From NCBI GenBank assembly GCA_036852015.1, contig JAANDG010000294.1, forward strand, positions 1-64,000: a DNA stretch of 64,000 nt, written 5' to 3'. This document shows positions 50,701 through 62,983 of this stretch, piece after piece. A program made the translations under genes and the position numbers. Positions within the stretch are counted from its first letter, which is position 1; every line of letters begins with the position of its first letter. Below the pieces are notes generated by a model. The model made no database searches and was not told the DNA's origin. It was given only the letters and a program-made list of their open reading frames with translations. The stretch comes from Pelodera strongyloides. Lineage: Eukaryota > Nematoda > Chromadorea > Rhabditida > Rhabditidae.

Positions 50701-53700
50701 CATTCAAGGAATTGTCGATATGTTGGACTGTTGGCTGAGGGGCTCTAATAAGGTAAATAAATATATGTATTCCTTGGCAGAAGCTAAGGCTTATATCGAA
50801 AAATACTCGTGCCCCGTATTGGGTGGTTTCCAGAAATAAAGGCTTCGAGCATACTAATGATCATAATAATTTGTATTATGCTCGAAGACTTTGTTTATGT
50901 TTCCCTTTTTTATTACATACTATATGCCAGATGTCACTGACTAAAAGAGTGAAGTCCCTTCCGGCTTCTCATGCAATATGCATCATGCTCGAGGAAACTG
51001 CGAAAGGGGGAGAGGAAAGTTTGAATTAAAAACGCATGCATTTTACGCCAATGATGTACTCTACAAAACAGCAAAAGCCAAAAGCATGGTAGAAAACATG
51101 CATGCTTTTGTTTAAAATCGGTTTCGTTTTTAAGTTATAAAATGACCTTTTGCTAATTGCAGGGTAAGGAAGTTTTCCATCGCAGTATCGTTCTCTCATT
51201 GAATTCACCCAACTTTTCTAGAAAAATAACTAACAGAGATCCTCAGTTTATGCAAATAATATCGTTGGTATTTCCGATTAGAATCGCCACATCTGGTTCC
51301 AATTTGAGGGGAGAAAAGTGCACCAAAACACCTTCTTTGTTTATAAACACAACAGAATCGCATCCACATGTGGATACAAGATAAGGACGTATTTTTCCTG
51401 CTAAACATAGAGCTAGGTCAAACGTGCCCAACTAACAGCACCGGTCAAAATTTGTCTGCGAGCTGTACAAAAGAATGGAGAACGATCTTTGCATTAAAAC
51501 CTTCTCAGGTACAAAATATTTAATATTTAGATGTCGAAGCACTGTACGTACGGTCTGCCCCAAAACTGCTGATGCACTATTCGACCCGTATTTGCCTAGA
51601 TTGTTTTCCCGCGGGCGCCAAGAATAAACATCTGAGTGAGTTGGACATGTGCAGTTACCCAGGAATACTCCCGGAGTAATGTGTGAATACCCTGAAGGAC
51701 CCTAGAGTGAAGAGAAGGGTGTCAAATCGCACGACCATTAGTGGCAGGGCTGACCACCACTGCTGATTAATAAAACCAATACTAGAGATTGAAGAGGTAT
51801 GGTATTTTGGTGTTTTGCTGAGATTCGGCTACAACACATTTGTGGAGTTCATGCATAATGACCCCGCAACTGGCGTGCTAATTGATTTACATTAGTCGGT
51901 TCGATCACTGGTCAAGTTTGTACACCTCCAAACATAAACTTCCTCAGGGTTTCAACGAGTTTCCTGTGAGCGAAAGATAAGTGTTCCTCTACGTACAACT
52001 TGATGTCATTGACGAAACGAATGTAAATACAATCGAGAGCGGTGGCGCATTTCTGAAGCACTCAATGCACAACTTTATGGACTCTAGCGTTTGCGAAAGT
52101 TGACAATTTGAACGTGTCTCTACAAATTTTTTGATAAATAAGTCAATCTTTACAAGCTGCACAAGAATTTGCTTTTGGCCAATCTGGAAACAAAACATAT
52201 GTGCTTCAGCGTCGCCGTGATACAGATAGCATTGTTGCCGGGCATGGTACATCCCACAAGTATGAATTTCGCAAAAACTACCCGACGGAAGAAAAGTTTC
52301 TCCCTTTATTTATTCACAGGAAATAACCCACCAAAAACAAAAAAAATCTGCCCTTATTCAGGTCTTTGTGCCATTTTTTTGGTAAGAGTGCACTGGAGGG
52401 AGGTATAAATGGATCGACTATCAACCCCTCCACACCAGTCCTACCAGTATACGATGTGTAGATACAGTGACCGCTATCTTTCCGACATAGCCAAGGTCAC
52501 GCAGCCAACAACCACAGTGATCATATCTACCGACCAGCAAGTTGACATACACGGAAATGCTCGTTGCACGAAATAATGCAGGTATTGGAATTAAATGACG
52601 AGTGACTCATCTCTGGACAATTCTATGAGTGACCAGTGGCACGTCTGGAATTATTAGTTGCGCTTTGAAATTGATGTAGTTAGAAAGATAAGACCTCAAT
52701 TGTGAGACAGGACAGGACAAGAACACGGCTCGGTTCAGCCTCGGATTACGGTATGTCCACCCAGGAATTAGAGAGATATGATCTGGCTGAGAGTGCAGGT
52801 CCTAATTATGGACGTGTCATCCTACGCTTGTCAGAAATAAGTCGAGATTCCGGCGACTGACTAGGTGTGTATTCGTGGAGAACTTCAGTGTTACTTTTAA
52901 ATGAACATAGAAGCTCAACCGAAACAGCGAAAACACTCAGCGAACTTGCATGCCCATTTGCTTAATGTTTAGGATCAAATTTCCCACAAGATCTGGCACG
53001 GCGACTTTGCCAGGACGTTAAGAAGCTGAAGTTAATCCCTTTGGACACCATTTTCCGAGTTCTCCAAGCTTTTAAGGAGAGAGAGATGGGGTGTTTATGG
53101 TGTTCCGGCCCTGTGAGTCCCCAGCCTCTAACCCACGCACCGATTCAAAGCTTAGTTAATTGGAAACAGCACGTCAATTAGCATAAGCGACCACTTGGAA
53201 AACGCTGGAGCACCACAAAGGGAAATCGATTGAAACTCCCCGTTGAAATTTGAATAGTATCATGTTTCCCGGAAACATGGACCTTAAATGAGATCCCATT
53301 TCTTAAGTGAAGACCTTATAATTTAGTTACCATGTTATGATATGTATCCACAAATAGTTCCCATCACGAACTCATCCATTTACCGTATAATATTCGTTTG
53401 GGTGTGTGGTGCACGATTGCAATTTGCATATTGGTATTTAGAGTTTGAGTGACATTGTGGAGTGTACGATGGCTCATGCTAATAAGGGATCAGGCAGAGG
53501 AGGAGCGCACGGAAGGAAAAATGAATTGAAAATAATTTGTTTGAATGTACGACAGCATATCCACAAATTGTGGATATGCTGGATAAAGTACCACAAAATT
53601 AACATAAAATAATAAGAAATAGCACCTTGCTCAAAAGCCACTAAACTCTTAGAGAATAAAGATTCTTTTCCCTGGAGATATAAGTCGGACACTGCTCATA

Positions 53701-54330
53701 TGTAAATGCATTGTACGCAACCAAGACCGAGGAAACGAATTGAATGGCCGGCCGCTTTGAACGCTTACAGTACTGAACAGACGTTTTTCTGATCTTTTCC
53801 CGCTTGCTTAACCGCTTGCTAAGTAAAAGTAGTCCGTCAACTCATTAAACGAGGGTAGCAATTAGCAATTGTTGAACGCTGCTTTAGGCAATTTGTGCGG
53901 GTGCTAGTTGATGAGGGATGTGGAGAATTACGCGCGCATGCCACATCGGACGTGCCATATGCCGGGGGCTCTTGACACGAACATGGCAGGGTCAATGGGT
54001 ACGGTACGAGATGGAGGATTATTGGGGAATTAGACACCGGATGTGCTTTATTCAAGGCGAATACTCAGCATGTGAAGAGGATGCTTATTGTGGATAAAAA
54101 AGAGATTGTTGGCATACAGTTTTGTTACAACATAAAGAAAGAAAAGGCCAAAAAAATGAGTTTGAATATTCGGAAAGAAGTGCTGGTACATGGAATCAAC
54201 ATACATTAGATAAGAACAGTTGCAACAAATGATATAAACAATTGTATAAATACCAACCTCCTTTAGCTGATTCGACGGTAACCACTGCCGAGCAAACGGT
54301 TGTTGCCAGCAACAACCATAGCACAGCCAT
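44735..54330 (-). CDS. FGFRL1: FGFRL1-like receptor: signal peptide, three Ig domains, TM, kinase-free tail; 13 exons
   Basis: Exons in transcript order are 54330-54258, 49330-49194, 47813-47663, 47557-47351, 47123-47011, 46889-46761, 46659-46540, 46424-46268, 45868-45750, 45624-45526, 45315-45177, 45058-44946 and 44830-44735 (TGA). Phases agree, giving 550 aa. The signal peptide is MAVLWLLLATTVCSA. Ig1 cysteines are about 50 and 102, with WTKNGEV and CLATNGFG as in FGFRL1 and FGFR. Ig2 cysteines are about 167 and 213 (IRWYKDN, DSGDYRCVIENNLGSIE). Ig3 cysteines are about 259 and 342 (CKVKANNAPIIKWLKQ, HAGKYVCVVTSAAGN). TM is about 374-397. The roughly 150-residue tail has a Pro-rich stretch (KRPPPPSIRPPVPPHQ) and several tyrosines but no kinase domain before the stop. 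Family knowledge: FGFRL1 binds FGF ligands and heparan sulfate and acts as a non-kinase receptor or adhesion molecule. Intron 1 is 4.9 kb. Confidence 0.87.
47203..47248 (-). other. Possible 46-nt cassette exon inside Ig2 of the FGFRL-like gene
   Basis: It is bounded by TCTTCCCAG and a GTGAAA donor. It reads KQLLKMGRILGFQIK in one frame, similar to the FGFR D2 strand (RIGGYKVR-like), and leaves the phase needed by the next exon. It cannot be entered in that frame from donor 47351 (AAGG|GTCAGT) unless that GGG run has one G too many. The main model therefore skips it. Confidence 0.35.
48322..48470. mobile_element. Small foldback element (MITE-like) in FGFRL-like intron 2
   Basis: Imperfect terminal inverted repeats are TAACCCCTATATCGCCCCGA (left) and, on the complement of the right end, TACCCTGATATGGCCCCGAT. 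Both continue into CAA. The roughly 150-bp interior carries direct repeats of GGCCCCGATT and a central TTTTTTC/AAAAAAA stretch. No coding capacity and no certain target duplication. Confidence 0.6.
50833..50890. repeat. Short hairpin repeat
   Basis: Inverted arms GGCTTCGAGCATACTAATGA-like and ...TATTATGCTCGAAGAC pair over about 11 bp (CTTCGAGCATA / TATGCTCGAAG), with an AT-rich loop of about 25 nt. Confidence 0.6.
53553..53581. repeat. 29-bp near-perfect palindrome
   Basis: CAGCATATCCACAA (53553-53566) and TTGTGGATATGCTG (53568-53581) are perfect 14-bp arms separated by one A. It lies in the first intron of the FGFRL-like gene. Confidence 0.95.
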
Positions 54331-54350
54331 TGGCACGGCTGAAATGATGT
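54331..54350 (-). promoter_or_regulatory. Acceptor-like site 8 nt before the FGFRL-like start
   Basis: On the minus strand CATCATTTCAG ends at 54339, leaving only CCGTGCCA before the ATG at 54330. This is a candidate trans-splice acceptor. Confidence 0.6.
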
Positions 54351-57300
54351 ACATAAAGAAAATGATATACATATTGGTAAGATGTCCAGTTACACAAGAA
54401 AACTGAACGTAGACGCACGGAAATTAATATAGTCTTACTTGGTATCGAATACGGTGTCCAACTGCTTAAGCGAAACCAGTAATACAGTAAAATAGCGATT
54501 GGTGGACTGAGCATTTTGGGTTCGAACCCTTCAGCTTAGCTCCACTAAGGAGCTTCGCCGGCAACTTTTTCACCACGGCTTTCCACAACGGATTAACTGT
54601 TTAGAGTCTGATGAGCAGTGATAATAAGAGCTTATTAATTGCCAGAGACTGTTCGTTCACTGAGTGTTCAGACGGTGAGAAGTCAAAAATGACCTTCCTG
54701 CAGAGAACGCTCAAAAAGAAGAGTTGAAGACGTAGGAAGGCACAAAACAATGTTTTTTGATAAGACTCATTGAAGAGGGTGCTAGAGTGACAGCAAATTT
54801 GAAAACTCCCTCTTTCAAAGCTGGTTATCAGCCAAAGGAAGAGTAAGAAAGGGAGGAGTGAAATTCAGAACACCTTCAGAACAAGAATATTTTAATAATC
54901 ATAATATATGTAAAATTTAAATGATATATGAAGTGCTGCGCAATATTCGTTAAAACGTTATACTATTCTGCCATAACGATGTCAAAACAGTGCACTCAAC
55001 ACCAAAACTGTTTTCGAAAACAACCCAATTTTGCTGCACAACGTTCATTCATAAGCAAACTCTCCATAATTACTGAAAATATTTTGGTCAATGATGAAGT
55101 TTTTAAAAGGTTATCAACTTTAAACAACATCAAATGAGGACAAATGAGTGAGGACTTAAGATGTTTTCTGCGTCAACGTTTGGGGATTATAAATGTGTAC
55201 GCTTGATAACATTGCGCCTCTTGGGTTTACTTTAAAGATTTCATTTCACTGTCAGTACACTAGTATTCATGTCAAACTAAAAAGGAAATTAAATGTTATT
55301 GCAAAGAATAAAATTTAGTTAACTTCTAAATTTAAAGAAAATGTCCTACCTTGCCACATATTCGCGGTTATTTTCCGCGTCGAAAACAAAATCAGGGTAA
55401 TACAGTAGTCCTTTCGTCAACTCACTATATAAGAATACGGTAATAGCCGTTTCCGCCAATCGGAACGCTGCGATCGTTATTTACGAGTCAATTTTGTGAT
55501 TTACGATCCTGTCGAAGGCGCGAGAGAGGCGGGAGGGGAATAGTTAATGGGGGGAGGGTGGGAGCCAGCGGGATAGAAGGCGGGACAGAGATTGAGAGAG
55601 GGAGTGTGCGGAAGATAGAGATTCAGTCAGGTAGCACCAGGATATACTTAAACTAGGTACCTTGGAGAGCTAACATTCTAGGTTAGGCAGGTAGCCAACG
55701 GGCAGAACACCAAACAATAGTGGAACAGAGATGCTAATATTTACATGGAAGGAGATACTCATGCGACTCAGATATAGGCTTAGAAGTGTCAACAAAATTC
55801 GCGGTTTCAGCGGTAAAGGCTTCCATCCGAATCCTCATTTCGAGCCTTCAGTGGAAAATACTTTAGGCACACCAAACTTTACACTTACATTTAGTATTCG
55901 CTGTATATAAGACATTCTACAAAGATTCCCGTGATATGAAACTAGCTGTTGATCTCGTACAATTAGAATTCCAAATTGTGATTAGCAATATGCAATGCTT
56001 TGTGAAATCTTAAGAAGTGTACAAATATCCCCTTGTATATACATTTGTAGGCTCTGTTTGTACAATGGACCGTAAGAGTAGGGTAGGTTATGCATACAAT
56101 TGTGTGGAGAAAGGGTGCCGCCCGGAAGGGTCGTTCAATGAGATACAAGTGGTTGGACATGATAGAGAGCTTTTGTAGACAACCTCTTCTGATACATCTA
56201 AGGATCCTCCACTACGTGATCCAATTGAAAACAGGCCGCCGGACACAACAACGAAATAGTACCGAATGCCGAACATTTTCATCTTTCGATGCTTTTGTGA
56301 AAAATTAGAGTAAGATCCAAAAGAGCCTTTGCAAAGACAATGTTACCTACGTCACTTTATTCTCAAATGTCTCTTAATTACTGTTCATACATAACGGTCG
56401 ATTTCTGACTGATATGTGCGACGTCTAACGCACGATTACAGATAAGTGGTGGTAATTATTGTCAGTCATATGGCTTTCCGGTTTCTAAATGCGGATGATT
56501 TGTTTCTTTCAAAAAGTCATTAGAAAAACGCGTAATTGTATCTTCGGGAACTTGTGAGGTGGTAAAATCCAAAGTGCCGAACTTTTCTTCAGATCCTCCA
56601 GAAACCCACGCAACCGTATCGGAATTTTGGACAAAATATTATAAGCTATTCAAGTACGTCGAATGCAACCTGAAAACTAATGACAGGCGATAAAAGGTAC
56701 TCTATCGGCTTCGGTAAAGCAACCGAAGAGCAAAGGATCGCTTCTAAGGAAGCATCGAACAGATGTTTACTGGATACATATGTGGTAGATAAAGAAGAAG
56801 ACAATGACGTTTGCGCTCAGTTATCAACAATTGCCTCAACTGAATTATCAGACATGAGAGGGCGAGGAGGAAACAAGGGAACACCAATCATTATCTTTCA
56901 ATCGCCCTCTGGCTTTCTCTTTATTTTTTGTTTTGTGGGTTTCTCCTGGTTACTCTCATCCCAGTGCAGAAAACAGCAGTGAACCACCATGTGGTGTGAT
57001 TGATGAAATTTGTGTGGTGTCAAAATTGAAACAACTTAGCAATCCATCAAATGAATAATTGATTCATGGATGCAAACGATGAAGAAAGAGGAGAGAAGGA
57101 ACTATAAGAACAGATTAAGGTGCTTATTTTCCAGAATATCGACTAAGTTATTCAGAGGGCAGTAATGTTCTGCAGACAGTAATCGTAGCGTAGTATCACG
57201 AAGAAACGACCTGAGGCGCATTATGAGTGTCAGTCAGTTATCAACTCGTTACCACATCACATACCCGAAGGTTGTTTCGAAAACCACTCGTTTGCCATTC

Positions 57301-57800
57301 GCACACTGGCATACGCAGATAAGATTAAAATTACAAGATAAAACAATAACTCAAGAACTGAATCATCTAATAAAAAATGTCTCCAAAGATGGGAAGGAAT
57401 CGCTTACAAATTAAGACAGACGTTATTTTATATAGACAACTGGCACCAAAAAACCATTGTCATAGCAGAGAAACAGAAATGTGAAGATGTATATCTGCTT
57501 TCTGCCAGAGAAGTAATCATAAGTGGACAGTTGAGACAGTTGAGACCCAATTTTTGAGTACCACTAGCATATCCCTGATCTTTCGTGAACAACTATTTGC
57601 AAACGACAATATTTACACTGGCAATGTGATAAATATAGGCAGTTATCTTCTCGGTTACACAGATTTTCATGGGTTACGAATTTCGGAGGGTCATGATATA
57701 AAGTACGTTGAGCTGTCAATGAGTCTCGTCTTTACACATAGCATTCAGTAACAAAATATTTGAATACATGATACATATATTCTGAAACACTTCTCTCCAG

Positions 57801-57925
57801 CCCTATTCCGGAAAGAAGTTTTGCATTTTTGGATGATGAAATCGGACGAAGTGCATCAACTATGCAAGCTACAACCAACTTCAGAATGCATGATTTGCTG
57901 TTGCTGTTGCCAAGCCGACTGAAAG
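57801..57925 (+). CDS. Orphan exon-like segment
   Basis: It is bounded by CTTCTCTCCAG and the donor GTAGTG. It is open for 41 codons (PIPERSFAFLDDEIGRSAST and onward to LLPSRLK), entered with one base and left in phase 1. No family is recognised. The complementary strand also has an acceptor-like CTTTCAG here, so even the strand is uncertain. Confidence 0.25.
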
Positions 57926-58110
57926 GTAGTGTGCGAACTACTCACAAATCCAGCAAACTGCATGGTTGTTGATGTATCAGGGTCATGTTGAAGTTAAATT
58001 TTCATAATTTGAACAAAATAAATAAACATTGTTAAGTATTATTGATATCAACACAATATAATACAAAAGGAGTATGGAATGGAATAAGGACGTGTGTTTT
58101 GTGTTTCCAG

Positions 58111-58275
58111 CGTGATGTTCAGTGGACAACAACAAACTCACTCGAGAGTGTTCGTTCAGTGGACAGTTTCTCATCCTATTCCAGTGAATCTCTCAACTAC
58201 GAGAGTACACGACTGCACACACAACGAAATTACGAACAAACAATGTCTCTTTTATTTTCTTTCGCTAAACTGTAA
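58111..58275 (+). CDS. Orphan terminal-exon-like segment, Ser-rich
   Basis: Follows GTGTTTCCAG and stays open for 54 codons to TAA. It begins RDVQWTTTNSLESVRSVDSF and is rich in Ser, Thr and Tyr. It cannot be joined in phase directly to 57801-57925, so an intermediate exon would be needed if both belong to one gene. Confidence 0.25.
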   Translation, partial: RDVQWTTTNSLESVRSVDSFSSYSSESLNYESTRLHTQRNYEQTMSLLFSFAKL

Positions 58276-61200
58276 ATTTTAGAACGTCTTAGAACTCTAC
58301 ATATGTCATTATTCTTAGTTTAGTGGTGAACGGGTCTTTGTGGTTGTGCTTAATCTTTGCCTTGGCTTCGGTGATGAATTACATTCTTGTTTCTAGTGAA
58401 GGCCTTTGGCAGAAAGGAATATATTAGAAATGACGCCACAATACCATCAGCAATAGTAAACGTGATAGCAAATCGGAAATAGTAAATCGGCTGCCTTTCA
58501 TTCCAATCATCGCAACATTGTGTTATTCTAAATTGAGCAAGGTTAGCGGCTTCGCCTAGGTAGTAGGGACCTACGGCTTCATTTCCATTGCACCCTTGTA
58601 ATATAACGCTTACAGTATACTATGTCTCGTAACCAAACACCTCAATAAATCTTTTGATGGTCGAATGTTGAAAGGTGCCGGTCGAGTCGGAAGACACATT
58701 AGTACTGATTTATGACCCCGGACTGCCACGAGAGCCCGGCACCAATAGAAAGAAACTACGGTAAGAGGTAAAATGCTGCTGTTTTCTCGCATATGCATCA
58801 TCTAATTCAGCGTGTAGTAAATAACATAATTGGCTGTTTGACTGTTTCATTAAGACAGTACTCGGAGCTAATATTTAATATCAAGTGCACTGAAAATATC
58901 GGAAAATCAGAGGGATCTGTTTAGGTACAAGAGACCTCTATCAAATGCTTGAAATGTTCGTTATTATCAAAATCTGATAGTAAACTGGCTCTGCATTCTG
59001 ATGTCAGCGAACAAGTAAAAAGGGTGGTTTCTCCTCGAAAAGGTAGTCAATAAACTAGTGTAATGATTGAGTGGGTGCTAGCGTGGTTAGGTGTGGTAAG
59101 AGGCTAATTACTAGTGTGCACACTGGTCCAGCCAGGTGCATTACGTATGAGCGGTACCTTTATAGAAGGCATGCCATTTGAAACCACTCCTTTATAAGGG
59201 GGCACTGAACAACGTGTGTTGGAACAATTGAGACAACCACTTATGCAAATCACACAAGCAGTTTGCATACTTTACGTCTTATGACCTAATGGTAAGCACT
59301 TCGCGAAACGCAAGTGAACATTTATTGAGGTCAGCATTGACAGGTAATCACGTTAGAATTTTAATAAGCAAACTAATATATTTAACGTTTCTTATGTTAA
59401 GGAAAACATTATCCTATTTTGAGTATGAGTGCAGACCTTCTTAGTCTTTAGCGTGGAGTGACTTGGGTACCATAATATTGCATTGACTATGCCAAAAGGG
59501 TCAGCCACATACAACAGGTGCATTATTGGGCTAATTATAAAGCGGTTTATGCAGATAGCATCTACTATATGTTTAGAACACGGTAGTTCTGCTAAAAAGC
59601 GGGAAGCATATTTCGATACCACTCGAAAATAATTTCGCATCAAAGCGCTCCGGATTAAGTCCACAATGAAATTCAATAGGGTAGAAAGATAAAAAAGATG
59701 CCGCGTGGACGCGATTTATTTAAAGACTTGTGTGGTCACTTAATAAGAACAGCTGGTATAATCGAAAGTGTATCGTGTGTATCAAATGCTTTCAGTAGTG
59801 GGGGAGAGCCGGGAGAAGTCACCAACTGACCAATCATAACTGACAAGACCTCTCCGGAAGAGTGTAATAAGAACACACGCATATAACACGAAAGATGAGG
59901 GAATAAACTTTATGGCTCATCTATATATCTCCTCTAGAACCCTCATGGGGAATAATAAAGTCCATCATGATATGTTGTTAACTTTTTGCATTGAAAAAAT
60001 GCATATTAACAGAATTTCATGTATTAACACCGTGAATCGGCCATTGTTTGGGTAGGATATACTATTAGTGCAATCATTTGGTTCTTAGAAATGGTTCTAC
60101 CATCATTCAAAACACTATATAAACCGACATTATAAAAAAATCATTTGTATTTGGGTACTGTATAAAGCATTGATCAGATCACCAAATAAAGAAATTTACT
60201 AAAATGTGTGTTTTGTTCGCAGATGCGTGGATGTCTTCCAACATCATAATTCGGCTGCCAGGTGATATACCTCACTGAAATTATATATCAGTTTTTGTTT
60301 ATTATCGGTTAGCTGCTTTTCAACGATTTATGCATTCGTTAATCAAAATAATTTCTAATATAATCAGAAATTAAACGGAACGCTCGAACCAATGTGCCTT
60401 CACCAGGTATGAGATCAGGTGATAAAATCCAGTAGTCCAGAAGTCACCTTTGTTTAATTAAAAATGCATTTAAGTTATGAATACAGGCCTTAACCCTGTT
60501 GGATCCAAGGATTTAACGATATGAGTTTATTGTGTTCTTTTCTTGTTCGTGCTTTGCTGATGCATGCGATTCATGTTTCAACAAGTGATCAACGCGCGCA
60601 TAATTTGATTTTGGGGTGAGTGTAAATGGTCGGCTTTTATAATGAGTGAAAAAGAACCGAGCGATGATATTGTAGGGGACCAACCGTTTAGATGTCTCCT
60701 TTGAAACCATGAAAATTTGAGTTACCAATAAAATTCGTGCGCGAAGAATGAGGGCACTATCTATTATGATAACAGTTGTTCTTCGCGGAATAATTAGTCG
60801 ACCGAGTGAAGATCAGAACGACTGACAACCACCCGCCGGGTCGTATTGGTCAGAGACGAGAACTTTGCCAGTGAGCCCTCCAGTAACTTCATTTCAGGAC
60901 ATGTGTTAACTGCGCAGTATCAGAAACATATGCATGTAAATTTACTGGTGGGAGGTGCTCCTTCAAATAAAGGAGTGAATGTAACTTTTAGGTGGATTCC
61001 CAACATTCAATTCAAAGTGCCCATATTTTCTATTCTATTCGATAATTACCACTAAACGAATTGAAAGTAAAATAAGAACCAAATGTGTATTTGGCAAAAA
61101 TAGGGCTAGGGTCGTGAAGCACAACGTGCAAAACATATGCTTTTTTTTAAATTCTTTTCACGGCCCATCTGAATGGCTTACTTCAAAGATTGGGTACTCA

Positions 61201-61954
61201 TTTTTGTAATGTGCCTATGTCCTGCGACATTTTAAATTTTACACACCGACAAACCGTTTTTCAACAACGATATATCGTGAATCGAGCCTAAATGTCGGTT
61301 CAACACTCATTGTCAGACATATCGAATCTTAAAATTCCATGCCAGATTAAGAAACGAAACTTTTTAAAACAGTGATGGTTCTGCTGCGTGTTATTCGTAA
61401 ATTAGAATAATCGCATTTGTCTTTGCATGCTCTGTTACTGTTACAAAACACAATTGTTGCAAAAGTGCTTTATATTCCAGAAATGTTTGTGATAGGATAA
61501 ACAACGTTTGCCACGAAAGGACACACAATTTCGTCAGTTGCAGACTTCGCTCGCAAGTGAAACCACTGTAATATCATCATGGTTATCTGGCAGCATTGTA
61601 GGTAAATACGATGTTGGTGACAACAATCATGTGCTTTGTCTCTTTACATGTAAAAAAAATACGTGGAAAACACTCGCTGATGGTTCTTTGAACAAATGAA
61701 CAGGGCTGACTGTTGCTCATGTGTCGAGATCTCAATGCTTGTGTTGACTTTTACTTTGTGCACTGATGAAGATGTTTGTACACCAATTGTAATCAGTGAT
61801 GCTGTTTCACAAAATCGTTTCTCAGTTGTAGGCGGACGCGAGGCTATAGTCACTTTAAAAATTTTAAGTGGCAAAGTGCTGCGGCTTTCTAATCAACATT
61901 TAATTGATTAAATGAAGGCAAGACCTCTCAAGGCTGGTCAGGCCAAAGTTTAGT

Positions 61955-62067
61955 TTGATTGCATGAACGAAAAATTGGGGTATTGGGGTATTGGTCAGGC
62001 CAAATACCCCAATACCCCCCCCCCTCCCCACTCGTCCAATACCCCAATTTTTCGTTCATGCAATCAA
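61955..62067. repeat. Foldback element with 32-bp perfect arms
   Basis: Arms 61955-61986 (TTGATTGCATGAACGAAAAA, continuing GGGGTATTGG) and 62036-62067 are exact reverse complements. The 48-nt spacer contains more GGGGTATT / AATACCCC units and a C run. The 15-mer AATCAACATTTAATT flanks the region on both sides (61891-61905 and 62063-62077), suggesting insertion or template switching. Confidence 0.85.
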
Positions 62068-62983
62068 CATTTAATTATTCATGTGAGTGCCTTGTTTTAC
62101 AAGAGTCGAGAGGTACCCCTGATGATGTGGAGGGATTATTCACGACTATTTGCCCAGCTCTCATCCCCTGCCGGGGCCGGTTCTAGCCTGGCACTTTTCT
62201 TGTCTTTGAGCAGGACTGCCTTGCCTCAGCCTGACCTATGCCATCAATCGTACATTATCCATTATTTATTATACTTGCGTCTTCAACACACTACTTGAAT
62301 GTGTCACCCTAATGTTTCTGCATGAATCTGTGCACATATTTCTTTCCAATGGCACTTCGGCGAGTTTTCAACTGTTCAATCTTGAAAATCGAAAAGTTTC
62401 AAATAGCTCGTGAAATGTTCGATGTTTGTTACCTTGTGCGTGCGTGTAAACCAGCCTTTCTCGACGTAGATATTTCCAATCGTTTTCCACAAAACCATCG
62501 ATTTGTTTTACTCTCTTTCACTTTCACATTGCGCAGTAGTTTCGTCGTGCTCTATGCGCACTCTAACAATTGTCTCAGAACCAGTCTCGTTGTATTTTTC
62601 GAGCTCAGTTTATATTTTGATTTGTTCCATATTTTATATCTTCCATTTTTTCTTCCGTTTCAATTATACTTTATACGTTGACTCTGAAAACAGTTTTTTT
62701 TTGTAATTGGCTATGTGAGTGAAATATTTATTGTAAATCATTTTTGTCTGCCCAACATCATGATGCACGAAAAAAGTTTCAGAGTTAATTGTCAATAAAA
62801 TAAAATCTGCATGAGCTTGGATCACGCATAAGAATGAAAACGTAAGATACTCATAGCAGTTTTATCATACACAACACATATTTCGCCTTTATTTTGCAGC
62901 AACTCATGCAAAATATATGCAGACAGTGAATTTTGGTTGTAAATCTCGCATTCGAACTCTTGTATATTTATCGTGCATACTTG

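Larger units (their letters stand above)
49331..54257 (-). other. 4.9-kb first intron of the FGFRL-like gene
   Basis: No exon-like segment with family similarity was found. It contains a TTCACTA microsatellite (about 49350-49372), a hairpin at 50833-50890 (CTTCGAGCATA / TATGCTCGAAG), and the palindrome at 53553-53581. Long first introns often carry enhancers, but nothing here identifies one. Confidence 0.5.
54351..62983. other. Mostly non-coding region, about 8.6 kb
   Basis: No conserved domain is seen. Exon-like fragments occur at 57801-57925 and 58111-58275 (listed separately) and short open frames at 56680-56982, 57223-57414 and 61508-61911 on the plus strand. A purine-rich patch lies at 55510-55620. 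The rest is AT-rich with nothing recognisable. Confidence 0.5.

Noticed and set aside
54520..54535. GGGTTCGAACCC resembles a tRNA B box
   Set aside because: The flanks do not form a T-stem, and no A box or acceptor stem lies at the right distance on either strand.
62322..62681. 119-codon plus-strand ORF rich in Phe and Leu
   Set aside because: Composition reflects T-rich DNA, with no domain and no splice context.
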